From Amoebidium appalachense (taxonomy: Eukaryota > Ichthyosporea): DNA of 64,000 bases. The DNA lies in NCBI GenBank assembly GCA_963693365.1, contig CAVNZM010000017.1, forward strand, positions 5,828,001 through 5,892,000, written 5' to 3'. The position numbers and the translations under genes were made by a program. The notes under the pieces were generated by a model, which was not told the DNA's origin, ran no database searches, and saw only the letters and a list, made by a program, of their open reading frames with translations. Below, in pieces: positions 1-39,165 of the stretch (positions are counted from its first letter, which is position 1; every line of letters starts with the position of its first letter).

Positions 1-99
1 TGTTTGCCTTTGCATGTGTCCTGCACCATGCTTCTCGTCGTGTATGCGTACTTCGTACCGTTTTCCGCATTCAAACCCCCCCCCCCCCCCCCCCCCCCC
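1..99 (+). repeat. 3' end of a poly-C-tailed element copy, cut by the window edge
   Basis: The sequence TGTTTGCCTTTGCATGTGTC ... TTCCGCATTCAAA plus a C run matches the 3' end of the copy at 25724-25996 almost base for base, defining a subfamily. Confidence 0.75.
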
Positions 100-578
100 C
101 TGTCCACCTTTTCCCCCGGCTAATATCAGGGCCTCTTCACCTACTGAGAATGGACTCCACCTATGATGCTTACCTTTTCGTGAATGTGGACTTTGTCCTG
201 TGGCACATCCAATCTTCCCCCCTCCCCCTCCCCCCCTCCCTCCTCCTCGCCCCTCCCCCCATTCCCAAACACCCGCACCCCCCTTCCTCCTACACCCTTG
301 GACTAACCCCCCTTTCTGGTCGTCCCCCCTCCTCCTTCACACTATACATCTATGTGTCTGCTGACGTGCACGCATAACACAGATCTATGTACACCCACAT
401 GTGTCCATACAGACACATGCACTTATGAACACAACTGCAAATGCACACACACACACACATGCTTGCACGCTCACACGTATGTATACCCACATGCACACAC
501 ACACCCACGCCCACACCTACATCCACACCACACCAATACCCACACTGCCTTCCCCCCCCCCCCCCCCCCCCTCCCCCC

Positions 579-640
<62 letters not shown>

Positions 641-645
641 ACCAC

Positions 646-790
646 CTCGAAACTCGGGTACTGTGGATGACGTGGGCCCCCCCTGAGGATGGGCTCTGCT
701 TATTATGCATACTCTTTATGTATGGCTTGCATTCTGCATCGTGTTATCCGTTTGTTCTTGTGTACTTCGTACTTTTTGACGCATTCAAAA
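646..790 (+). repeat. 5'-truncated poly-C element copy
   Basis: Starts at TCGAAACTCGGGTACTGTGG and runs through GAGGATGGGCTCTGCTTAT to GACGCATTCAAA, matching the last 145 bases of the full-length copies. Shorter or more diverged 3' modules, each between poly-C runs, are visible at about 955-1037, 1472-1562, 4191-4300, 5350-5440, 6860-6936, 11263-11380, 12060-12170, 13349-13466 and 15190-15260. Confidence 0.8.
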
Positions 791-1034
791 CCCCCCCCAC
801 CACCACACACACACACACACACGCACACACATACCCCCAACCCCACCCCCCAAAAAGCACAGACAAGAACACCTTTAACTTTGTGCCTTTTCCACACCAA
901 AAACATTACCCTTTCTTCCTTCACCCCCCCCTTCCCCCCCCCCCCTCCCCTCTTCTGAGGGGCGGGCTCTGCGTTGGAAAATATACATTGTATTATCTGC
1001 CTTACATAGGTACTTTGTGATCTATGGCACATTC

Positions 1035-1071
<37 letters not shown>

Positions 1072-1311
1072 CTCCCTCCCTCCCCCCTCCCCCCCTCTTC
1101 CGATGATGAGCTCTGTTCAAGTGTTTTCTGCCTGCACGCTTAATTTCGAGTTTCTCGTTTTTGTGACGTTTTGTATTTTGTCCTTTGTTGTCTCCTAAAA
1201 AATTTCCAACCTTCTAAAACATACATCCCCCCCTCTCACCCCCCTCCCCCTCCCCCCCCCCCCCCCCCCCCCCCCTCCCCCTCCCCACACACACACTCTC
1301 TCATACCCCAG

Positions 1312-29699
<28,388 letters not shown>

Positions 29700-30066
29700 G
29701 CCAATGCACCAAAATAGCCCTAGCAGCTATATTTGGCCGTCTTTGCTTATATTAGCAGTGGGCCAATGCTGCAAGGTGCAACTGGTTTTGTGCCTACCCT
29801 TTGTGTGTGGATGGGTTGGAGGGGTTAATGAAAAAATGGAGGTGCGGGGGAATATCATGTGGGGTGGGTGCGATGCGGGTTGATATATGTAGTTGATAAT
29901 GTGTTCGCTTTGTTCCCTGGGGACTTGTTGGCTTCATACACGAGGTATGGGATCACCATATTTCCCATCTGTGTAGGTTTAATTTTTTGTGCTTCTTTCT
30001 TTCCTTTTTTCTTTTCTTTTCTTTTCTTTCTTTATTTATTTTTTCCATTCCGGTGTTGCCCCCCCG

Positions 30067-30106
<40 letters not shown>

Positions 30107-30303
30107 ATTTGAATGTCCACGTTGGCATTCGCCAGTATGCCTTCTATCATAAAATGATTGTTTCGGCATTTTGACTAAACAATTGACCCCACGGAGGGTT
30201 GTTGCATCTTGCATGTGTGTTTTGTTTTTGTTTTTTGTTTTTGGGTTTTTTGTTTTTTTTGCAAGTCATACCAAACTCCACGAAATGATCCTTTTTTTTT
30301 TTT

Positions 30304-30334
<31 letters not shown>

Positions 30335-30582
30335 GTTGTTTGTCTTGCAGGGCGCTAGTGTCCTATTGCTCGGGCATTTTGTGTTTTACGTGTAGATGGG
30401 TGAGTTTTCTCTAGATATCAAAATGGATTTTCTTGTATAGATGTCCGGGATATGACTGATCATAGATATCTTGTGCACTGTGTGCGAGATAAACACAGCA
30501 AATTACTTTTATTTCCTACATTATGGGGAAAACGTGATAGCTATGAACAATAGAGTATGTCATGCTATTCGAAATGAAGGTG

Positions 30583-30666
<84 letters not shown>

Positions 30667-30730
30667 ATGCACACACACACACGTACACACACAGTCACAA
30701 AATTAATGTGGAAAAGAGATTATATCAATT
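29700..30730. other. Downstream flank of GAK, no gene seen
   Basis: Contains T-rich and T/G tracts, G runs at about 30067-30103 and 30315-30335, and a (CA)n at 30586-30662. The first few hundred bases are probably 3' UTR. No reading frame has convincing coding character. Confidence 0.6.
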
Positions 30731-30891
30731 AGGGGTTTACGCTGTTTACTCGAGGCAAAGAGAGACCAGTCTCAGGTATGGGGGGTTTTGCTCGGAATAT
30801 CCCCTCAGCGGTATATCATGACCAAGCACATAGATGTCGGGTGTTGATATATTTGAGGGTTTTCTTACTCTACGAAGCACCATAAAGACTA
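30731..30891 (+). repeat. Left inverted repeat flanking the RT fragment
   Basis: This 161-base segment, starting AGGGGTTTACGCTGTTTACT, recurs in reverse complement at 33151-33314 with only scattered differences. The two copies bracket the reverse-transcriptase-like frame. Confidence 0.85.
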
Positions 30892-31231
30892 AGAAAATAA
30901 AAAATAAAAAAAGGGGTGGGCTGCATTGCGCTTGCGTTCCATTGACAAATTGATGGATGATAATCCCCGCATACAATTTGAATCAAGTTTGATGCCCCAG
31001 CCCTACGGTACCCACGATCACAATTCAAACACCTCTATCGGTTTGATGGTGTGACTCATGCATCCGGGCCCGCCGACACAAACTCCTGATGTAGGTGTTG
31101 TACTAAATTAGGAGCACTAATCTAACCCATGTCTGATAATCATTCATCTCTCAAGTCCCCATGCATAAAGGATTTCCAATGAAGTTCATGCAACCCCCTC
31201 CCCCCCCCCCCCCCCCCCCCCCCTTTCCCCG

Positions 31232-31264
<33 letters not shown>

Positions 31265-31596
31265 ACCAATATCATCAGTCCCCACAAAAACCCCAAAAAG
31301 GTACCGATAATTCCCGAACAGAACGTACACTACGCTTTATCGCTAAACAATCACCCATATATGCATGGTCCCACAATCCTAGGAGCCGCAATATCATTAC
31401 CAGACGACCCGGAGTGGTTTGTCCTGGGTGCAGAAGAGTGGGCGGCTAGGCAGATTGCAAATTAGCCTTGCAGACCCACACCCGATGATTGCATGCGGGT
31501 GGCTAAAGATCTGAAAACGGCCGCCCCTAAACCATTGCACATGCACTTGCATTACAAAAAAATAGCACGTGCATCATATGATATCATGCATACAGG
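30892..31596. other. Left interior of the inverted-repeat segment, no gene seen
   Basis: Mostly unique sequence with a poly-C and (CA)n tract at about 31200-31262. An open stretch of about 57 codons ends at the TAG at 31461-31463 (SLPDDPEWFVLGAEEWAARQ); I do not recognise it and it may be a relic of the same element. Confidence 0.45.
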
Positions 31597-32952
31597 TTGA
31601 AAAAAAAACCCCCGATTGGGAACTACCAACATGCGCGCAAAATTTTCGAAAATAGCACTTCCCATCTTTCCTGCCGCGGGGCATGCACTTTCGGGTCGGA
31701 ACCTAACGTTGTGACAGACACAAGGTACTTGAATATTTCGTGGTGCAAGGCAAACCTTATGACCCTTAACATAGACAAATGTGGTGTTCTTGTACCTGAT
31801 ATAGCTAACAATTTACACACATTTACATTATCATCTAAACCTGTACCTATAGTTCCAGAATACAAATATCTTGGTGTTCCGGTTGATTCTGTTGGTGTTA
31901 TGTTTCCCCATATGGTCGAAAAGAGGGTAGAGTTGGCTCGTAAGCGGTTAGCTTTCTTCTCGGCTAATATTTTTAAAGACACACCCCTCCATCCTTCTAT
32001 TAGACTTACATTTATTCGCACTTTTGTCTTCCCGGCATGTGAATATGGTTTACCCCTTCTCGCCGCTTGGATCAAGAAAGAGAGAACTAGAGCGCTTAAA
32101 CCCTTGGCAAATTTCCTTGAAGCAGAAGTTGCCTCCTTTCTATCTAACAACTGTTGTAAACCTGGGCCTGTAACGCTCTCGATATATGGTCTGGTCCCAA
32201 TAGCTGCTAGAGTATCCTATCTCGCGCTGAAATTCAATAAGCACATAAGCCGCTTAAAGAAGTATTTGCCCTCCCACCCTCTCTTCTCTATCCGACCTGT
32301 CCCCTCCTCACCTCTCCCCTCTTTCCTCCCCTCTCTCTCCCCTTCTCCCCTGGGCACAAATACAAATAAACCCCGCAATAGTGTGTGTGTGACTTTGGAC
32401 TGCCACTTACTTATTAAACATGTACACAATCACAAGATAATCACGCAATATAACAAATGGAAAAAGATACCACACGACACTAGACCCGATGAAAGCATAC
32501 ACCTTGAAAAACTAAGCCTTATGTCTCGTTTTATATATACTGACCGCCTCAACCATATTGCCAAATATGGCACTCGCAAATGTATAACACCTAAATACAT
32601 ATTACCTTCCTGTAGAACTGGTCTTTCTCTAGCTGATGGTATTATTGATCAATTACCACGCTTTTACTGTACACGTGCTATACAGTGGAGATCTAATAAG
32701 TAAAAGGTGGCATCATTTGCATGCCCAAACAACACACACACACACCAGTTTAACCGGTCATGTATCGCCAAATGTAGTTTGATAGACCACATAATACCGC
32801 AACACACACACGTCACATTCACAACAGACACCCAGAAAGATAGCCTACCTGTAAATTACAACATCCTTGATTTTATACTAAACACGCGTAACTACGACCT
32901 GTTTATTAGATGTATTGATTGGCTTGAGAAACACATCACTACAAAATTATAG
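31597..32952 (+). pseudogene. Non-LTR retrotransposon reverse-transcriptase-like fragment (C-terminal part)
   Basis: A 368-codon open frame ends at TAA 32701-32703 and continues in the same frame for another 82 codons to 32952. It contains WCKANLMTLNIDKC and PEYKYLGVPVD, then a helical stretch (EKRVELARKRLAFF, LTFIRTFVFPACEYGLPLL), the usual look of the region after the catalytic core of LINE-type reverse transcriptases. No YADD/FADD catalytic box is visible, so the copy lacks its 5' part. After the internal stop, CPNNTHTHQFNRSC resembles the Cys/His motif at the end of such proteins. An internal Ser/Pro stretch may be an insertion. A (CA)n tract and a 47-base A run follow. It is a relic rather than an active gene; the exact clade is unclear. 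Confidence 0.72.
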
Positions 32953-32956
32953 CGCA

Positions 32957-33039
<83 letters not shown>

Positions 33040-33071
33040 CCAGCTGATACCGAGTGTCCCAAGGGGAGCCC

Positions 33072-33119
<48 letters not shown>
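32953..33119 (+). repeat. (CA)n and poly-A after the RT fragment
   Basis: (CA)n at about 32958-33038 and an A run of 47 at 33073-33119, plausibly the 3' tail of the retroelement. Confidence 0.85.
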
Positions 33120-33120
<1 letters not shown>

Positions 33121-33150
33121 GGGGAACCCCAACTAATTGATTTCTCCTTG

Positions 33151-33314
33151 TAGTCTTTATGGTGTCTCGTAGAGAAAGTAAACCCTGATATATAGTCACC
33201 ACCCGACATCTATGTACGTGATCATGATATACCGCTGAGGGGATATTCCGAGCAAACCCCCCCCCCATACCTGAGACTGGTTCTCTTTGCCTCGAGTAAA
33301 CAGCGTAAACCCCT
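33151..33314 (-). repeat. Right inverted repeat flanking the RT fragment
   Basis: Reverse complement of 30731-30891, including CTCGAGGCAAAGAGA, CTCGGAATATCCCCTCAGC and CACCATAAAGACTA. I estimate about 85-90% identity by eye. Confidence 0.85.
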
Positions 33315-33974
33315 TATGATATGTAGTCGAAATGTCCCTTTGCCTAGTAAGTGAAAGCCAGTCCGAAATAAACAGAAATTACAGCCCTCTTGTTGAGACC
33401 TGTTGAGACCAATTTACGGCAGCCACATACCTTTGCATAAACCCGCAATCAAACACCAAACGAGTCTTGCTTATAGTTTCTTTTAACAGGTTGCAGGATG
33501 ACGGGTGACCTGCCCAAAACAAGACCTTGTGCAGATTTGAAATCTGCGAAGGAACATGCACATGGATACGTGGACTACCCGACGTCTGCTGTGTTAGCTG
33601 ATTACTAGCAGCACAGAGACGAGTCGAGAAAACACGTTGGTGTCATGGTCAACCCAACAACTGTTCCTTGAGAGACAATGTTTGGAAGGAAGAGCGAAAG
33701 TGTGTGAAGCCGGAACATCATACACGGAAAACTTGGTGTCCTGTTCACTTTAGCATGAGGATCTCCCGTTCCATTATATCTGGATTCCGTGTGTGAAGAC
33801 TGAGGCCTGCCGGAGTCCTACTTAAACTCATCATTAGTATTCCAATTGTTATCAGGTGTGGTGTGGATCGCCACGGAGGAGTGGGGATGTGGAAGGAGAG
33901 TGGGGAGGGGAGGGGGGAGGGGGTGGAGGGGGGGGGGGGGGGGGAAGGGGGTTGGTTCTCGAACTAGCTGCCAC

Positions 33975-34013
<39 letters not shown>

Positions 34014-34109
34014 CCCCCCCCCCCCCCCCCTTCTTCCAACCTTCTCCCCACCACCCTCCCCCCGGCCCCCCCGTCCTCCCCGCCCGGGGGTCACCAGGCA
34101 ATCTACACC
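33315..34109. other. Intergenic repeat-bearing stretch, no gene seen
   Basis: The block around 33490-33620 (GGGTGACCTGCCCAA, GACGTCTGCTGTG) recurs in diverged form at 34690-34800, with a weaker echo at 58645-58720 (GGGTGACC, CTGCAGATTG). G-rich then C-rich DNA fills 33880-34085. Confidence 0.55.
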
Positions 34110-34600
34110 GGTCTAAAGCGGGTGGGTGGGCTATTCACACGCTAAACGCAGAAACCCCCTTGTAAGGCCTAACAGTTTTGACGTTCAGCCCGTGCTTATC
34201 ATTTGTTCCACAATCACACGCCCATAGCATCTAATCATAAATGTTACCATGTGTTGCATTGATTTTGGGTGACCCCACCACCATCAGTGGAACACCAACA
34301 TGCTGTGGATTGCAGCAGCTCATGTTGTTGATTTCCAGGATGCATGGCCTGTGTGGATGGGTCACAAGAGAGTTCACCTTTGATTGTTGCCGAAGAAAAA
34401 ATATCATAACAAAGAGCAGAAGTTGTCGGCATTTTCATAATGATTCTACAACCATGCAAAAATGTTTTGATTGTGAGTCCTTCGTTTTCTTTTCTTCTTT
34501 TCTTTCTTTCCTTTTTTTTTTGTTTCCCCTTTGGGAGGGGGGGAGGTGGGGAGGCTGCAATGGGCCAATAATATTCTTCTAAGATTTCCATTGGGCGGGG
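34110..34600 (+). repeat. Second dispersed repeat family, copy 1
   Basis: Landmarks in order: GCTAAACGCAGAAACCCCCTT, GTTCCACAATCACACGC, ATTTTGGGTGACCCCACCA, TGGATTGCAGCAGC, GCAGAAGTTG and GGGCCAATAAT. The same order recurs at 35225-35990 and 36770-37020. Confidence 0.7.
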
Positions 34601-35126
34601 GCGGAACCCTAAACCCTTCACCTTGTCCCGCGATCAAAGCTCAAACGGCTCCCTGCTTACCCTTTCTCATAACATGTTGCACTATGGTGGGTGACCTGCC
34701 CAAGGCGAAATCGTGTGCAGAATATTCTGCACAAAAAATAACCTTGCATCGTAAGTTGATTGACGAAGGGGGCCATACGTCTGCTGTGCTACCTGACTAG
34801 GACAATGACATCGGTAAATCACATTGGCAGCAGAAATGTTCACCCCATGTGCAACTGTTGCTCAATATGTAATGTTTGAAAGGTATAGTGTGTGTGTGTG
34901 TTACAGTAGTGGGAACAAAGGTACATGGAAATCATGCACTGTGTTGTGGTCATTTACTGATACAGCACCCTTCAACATCTGAGTGCACGACGGCCTCATA
35001 TGGGGTGTTTCTCTCGCCTTTGGTTAGTGTGCAAGTGATTATCAGATTGTGTAGTGAAGTAGGGAAATGGGGGGAAGGGGGGGAGTTGGGGAGGTGATGA
35101 AAGGGGATTTACAAGTAGCTCCGGGT

Positions 35127-35167
<41 letters not shown>

Positions 35168-35178
35168 AGGAGAAGTGT

Positions 35179-35220
<42 letters not shown>

Positions 35221-35224
35221 AGGG

Positions 35225-35273
35225 GGCTATGCACTTGCTAAACACAGAAAGCCCCTTGCAAGGCCCATGAATT

Positions 35274-35316
<43 letters not shown>

Positions 35317-35990
35317 AAAAAAAAAAAAAAAGGAAAAAAACAGAAACGTAAAAACCAAAACGACAAGAAAAGATTCTGAAAAGGAAGCAAAAACATATGC
35401 AGTGCACACACTATCGCACATGCACACACACACACATGCACACACACAATGACAAGAAGAAACGACTTCCCCCAGAAAATAAAAAGAAGAATCCCCTCCC
35501 CCCCCCCCCTCCCCCCCCCCCCCTTTCTCTCTCTTCTCGCCCCTGTCCTCATGCACCACATATAACGTTATCCTAAAACAAAAAAATTATGGAGTAAAAT
35601 GTGAACCTATGCTTCTCATTTGTCCCAACAATCACACGCTCACAGCATCTGAACCAGTTTATGTACCGTGTGTTCCAATGGATTCGGCCGACCTCCCCAC
35701 CCTCAGTGGAATATCACCTGCTGTGCATTGCAGCACCAGCAGTACAAGAAGCCCCCGACCTCCAGAAAACCGGTGCCCATGGGTTACAAAAAACGTCGCC
35801 TTTTGGTTGTTTCTGAAGACTAAACCAGAACAAAACAAATAGCAGAAGTTGCTTGCAAGCATTTCCAGATTATCTACGCGGCATGCATGTGTTTCCATTC
35901 TTCTTCTTTCTCTTCTTCTTCTTCTTCTTCTGTTTATTGGGAGAGGGGTGAGGGTAGCAAAGGCCAATAATGATGTCTTCTTTTTATTCT
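35225..35990 (+). repeat. Second dispersed repeat family, copy 2
   Basis: GCTAAACACAGAAAGCCCCTT, GTCCCAACAATCACACGC, CCTCAGTGGAATATCACCTG, GCAGAAGTTGCTTG and GGCCAATAATGATG. Poly-C/poly-A and a CA tract interrupt it near 35275-35455; long G runs precede it at 35126-35219. Confidence 0.7.
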
Positions 35991-36336
35991 AATTCTTTTT
36001 TTGCGTGGGGGCGGGGGGGGGGGGGGGGGGGGGGGGGGGAGGGAGGGGGGGGGGCAGGTGGCACAGGAAGAAGATTTTAGGGGGGGGGGGGGGGGGGGGG
36101 GGATAAACATGAGAGCTAGACACTCAGCTATTTCATTCATTTTGTGAGTCAGAGCTAAGGCGCCAATATGGTGGTGACAAGACTGTGTAGGTGTGTGTGC
36201 ATGAGCGGTCGTGTAGGTAAACTCGCTCAGTGTGGGATGTCCGTGTCTCAATGATTACTTGAAGGAGAGTGCAGAAAGAGCCAAGGTATCCATGAAGTTG
36301 AGAAACGTTGTGCAGAGGAAGGCGGAGCGGGAAGGT

Positions 36337-36379
<43 letters not shown>

Positions 36380-36579
36380 AGGGAGGGGGGAGGGGGGAGA
36401 GGGGGGAGGTGGGCGGGGGGGGGTTTGTTGTTAACTTTTCCCACCCCCCACCCCCCAACCCACCCACCCAACCCAACCTCCCCCCCCCCCCCTCCCCCCC
36501 TAGCCCCCCCCCCCAAAACACACACACAAAGCGTCCCTCTGCCTCCATTACCAGCTGCTGCCCTTCACTATATTCCCTT

Positions 36580-36621
<42 letters not shown>

Positions 36622-36769
36622 TCCCTCCCTTTCTCTCTCCCTCCCTTCCCCCCCCCCCCCCCCCCCCCTCCCTCCCCCCCCCCCCCGGGCGACCTCCCCC
36701 TTCCCCCTGCCCCTGGCCCAAAGGTTACCAGGTCTTCTTCACACCGGTCTATAGGGGTTGGGGGGGAAG

Positions 36770-37020
36770 GTTATACACATGCTAAACACAGAAAGCCCCT
36801 TGTGAGGCCTATGAGCTTTTCTGTTATATGTAGCATTCAACCTCATCTCCTTATTGTTTGTCCCACAATCAGATGGCCCGAGTGCTTGAAATATACAAAA
36901 TACTGTGTGCTGTATTGGATTTGGGCGACCTCATTGGAGTATCCACGTGCTGTGCATAGCAACAGTTCATCCATCACCTTTGCGATAGGTCGGAAGAAGG
37001 TCGCCTCTAGAAATGTTACC
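36770..37020 (+). repeat. Second dispersed repeat family, copy 3
   Basis: GCTAAACACAGAAAGCCCCTT, GTCCCACAATCAGATGG, TTGGATTTGGGCGACCTC and CCACGTGCTGTGCATAGCA, after G-rich, (CT)n and C-rich DNA at 36330-36700. A more diverged relative is at about 54490-54690. Confidence 0.7.
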
Positions 37021-37435
37021 GAACATAAAATGCTTTAAAAAAAAAAAACAGGTGTTGCATGGAAAAAGATCTCCAGATATTCTTCAACACAGAAATGGAT
37101 GATTTCCTTTCTCCTTTTTTTGTGGGGGTTCGGGTGGGGGTAGGGTGGAGTAGGGGGGGGGGGGGGGGAGGGGGAGGATTGCATATGGCTATTAGTAACT
37201 TTCTACTGTTCTAAGATTGTTCTTGGGCGAGGGGGGAGATGGAAAGGAGAGGGGGGGAAGGGGGAAGGGAGGGGAGGGGAGGAGGGGGGAGGGATGCCCC
37301 GCGTGTCCACCATCGCCCTTTCCCTCGAGACTCTTTTTCCCTCCGACTCGATGCTTCTCTCTCACCCTCCCCCCCCCCCCCCCCCCCCCCCCTCCCCAAA
37401 AAAAGCCCGTGACAAGGCTTAGTTTATTCTGCTAC

Positions 37436-37605
37436 CGCAAGCAGAATAATTCTGCTTTTTTGTGGAATTATTCTGCCAAAAAGCAGAATGAACCTGCTCA
37501 GAGCAGGCTAATTTTTTTGCACTATGAAAGAAATGAGTTCTACTCTTCTATCAGAATAATTCTCCTTTTGCTGATTAGTTCTGCTTGTAACAGAACAATT
37601 CCGCT
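37436..37605. repeat. AGCAGAATNATTCTGCT palindrome cluster 1
   Basis: Repeated GCAGAATAATTCTGC-type units, each self-complementary, spaced by T-rich linkers. Confidence 0.8.
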
Positions 37606-38374
37606 TTCCTGTGATTGATACTTCTACCGCGTGGGCCACTGCCTAGTCTCAGAAACTGTGATTTGAAACAATATTATCAAGGGAAATCTTCGAGGCTACT
37701 ACTCACAGACTGGCTGATGATCATGGTTTTCAACAAATTTAGCTATATGTAGCCACTTCCAGCTTGAATGAAACAAATTATGAAGGGGATCCGAGACTTG
37801 TCATTGCCGCTGCACACAGTACAAGTACTAATAATTTTTAGATATAATTTTGAAGACCGCCACCATCGAATACCATATGCACTCTTCATCAGCACACTTG
37901 CGGAGAGTCCTCGGCTGGCATGTAAGACTCAGTATTTTAATTTACTATCCATGCTAACATACGACCTTTCAGATCCATGAGTAATACAGTATGCTAACAA
38001 TTACTTTTCAAATCCAGTGGCACTACTGATGATGCAATAGAACATGACTCGTGAACACTGTCTACTGCTGCATTGTAACTTCAAAATTGTGGTCCATCAT
38101 ATAATTACGGTAAAAAAATGGTGTGTCCACCCTCAAGCTTTGACTTTCAACAGTAAACTGTGACGCCGAAATTCAAGTCAATACATAGGCCGGTGACTCT
38201 TGCTATAGCTAAATAAGCAACAGTTATTGTCACCGAACCTGAGGCTCACACAACACATTTATGAGTCATAAAGAGCTTTTCACAGCCTCGCGCGCCTTTT
38301 ATGATAAAGAAATAGCCTAATATTAGCATGATAGCTAACACTCCAAGCGGACTTTTACGGTGTGGTGACTACTA
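37606..38374. other. Stretch 3' of the 7TM gene, no gene seen
   Basis: Unique, slightly AT-rich sequence with no convincing frame and no clear AATAAA on the minus strand; part may be the 3' UTR of the 7TM gene. Confidence 0.5.
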
Positions 38375-38920
38375 TCAGTCAGTGCCACCGCTGCCGCGTT
38401 CAATATTAGCAAAATCCGGTGCGCTTATCATAGCATCTCCATTTGCTGTGTGTTCACTATTTATATAACGACTGCCAATGCTGAAAGTGCCGCTAAAGAT
38501 CCGCCTATAGTGTCCCGCGTACAGCTGATTTCCTGCAGGCGTGACACTGTAATCCGCAGACAATTCGCTTGACTCTGGCGGAAGCACGCTGAGCGAAAAC
38601 CTCTCCCTGGGGTTATGAGGCATCATACTCCCTTCGGTGGGCTTTGAAGCTCCCGACGGTTGCTGTAAACTGCCAAAGGTGGTGATGAGGAGAATGGAGC
38701 TGATAGTCACACACGTCGGATAGCAAAGCAATGCGGTAAGGGCGACGGGTGCCCCCGGGACCATGGAGTTATTTGTCAGCTGAACGGGGAGGGGGGTGAG
38801 GAGAAGCACTGCGGCCACAATGGTGGCATAGAGGTTGGCCCACCTGTGTCGTGTTTGTTGTGGTTAGGTGAGATGTCAGCCACAACAAGGTATCATGCCT
38901 AAGAGAATTATTAAAGTACT

Positions 38921-38954
<34 letters not shown>

Positions 38955-39132
38955 TTAAGGATGAGGACATCACGTTGTAGGGGACTCCTGAGGGGGGAAG
39001 GAGCTCGAGGGGGAGAGGTGGGCCGGGGAAGGATTTCAGAGGAGAGAGAGAGAGATCTAGAGGTCCCAGGAGAGATAGAGTGAGAGAGAGAAGCGCTGGC
39101 AGCTCTGAGAGAGAAAGATAGAGATAGAGAAA

Positions 39133-39165
<33 letters not shown>

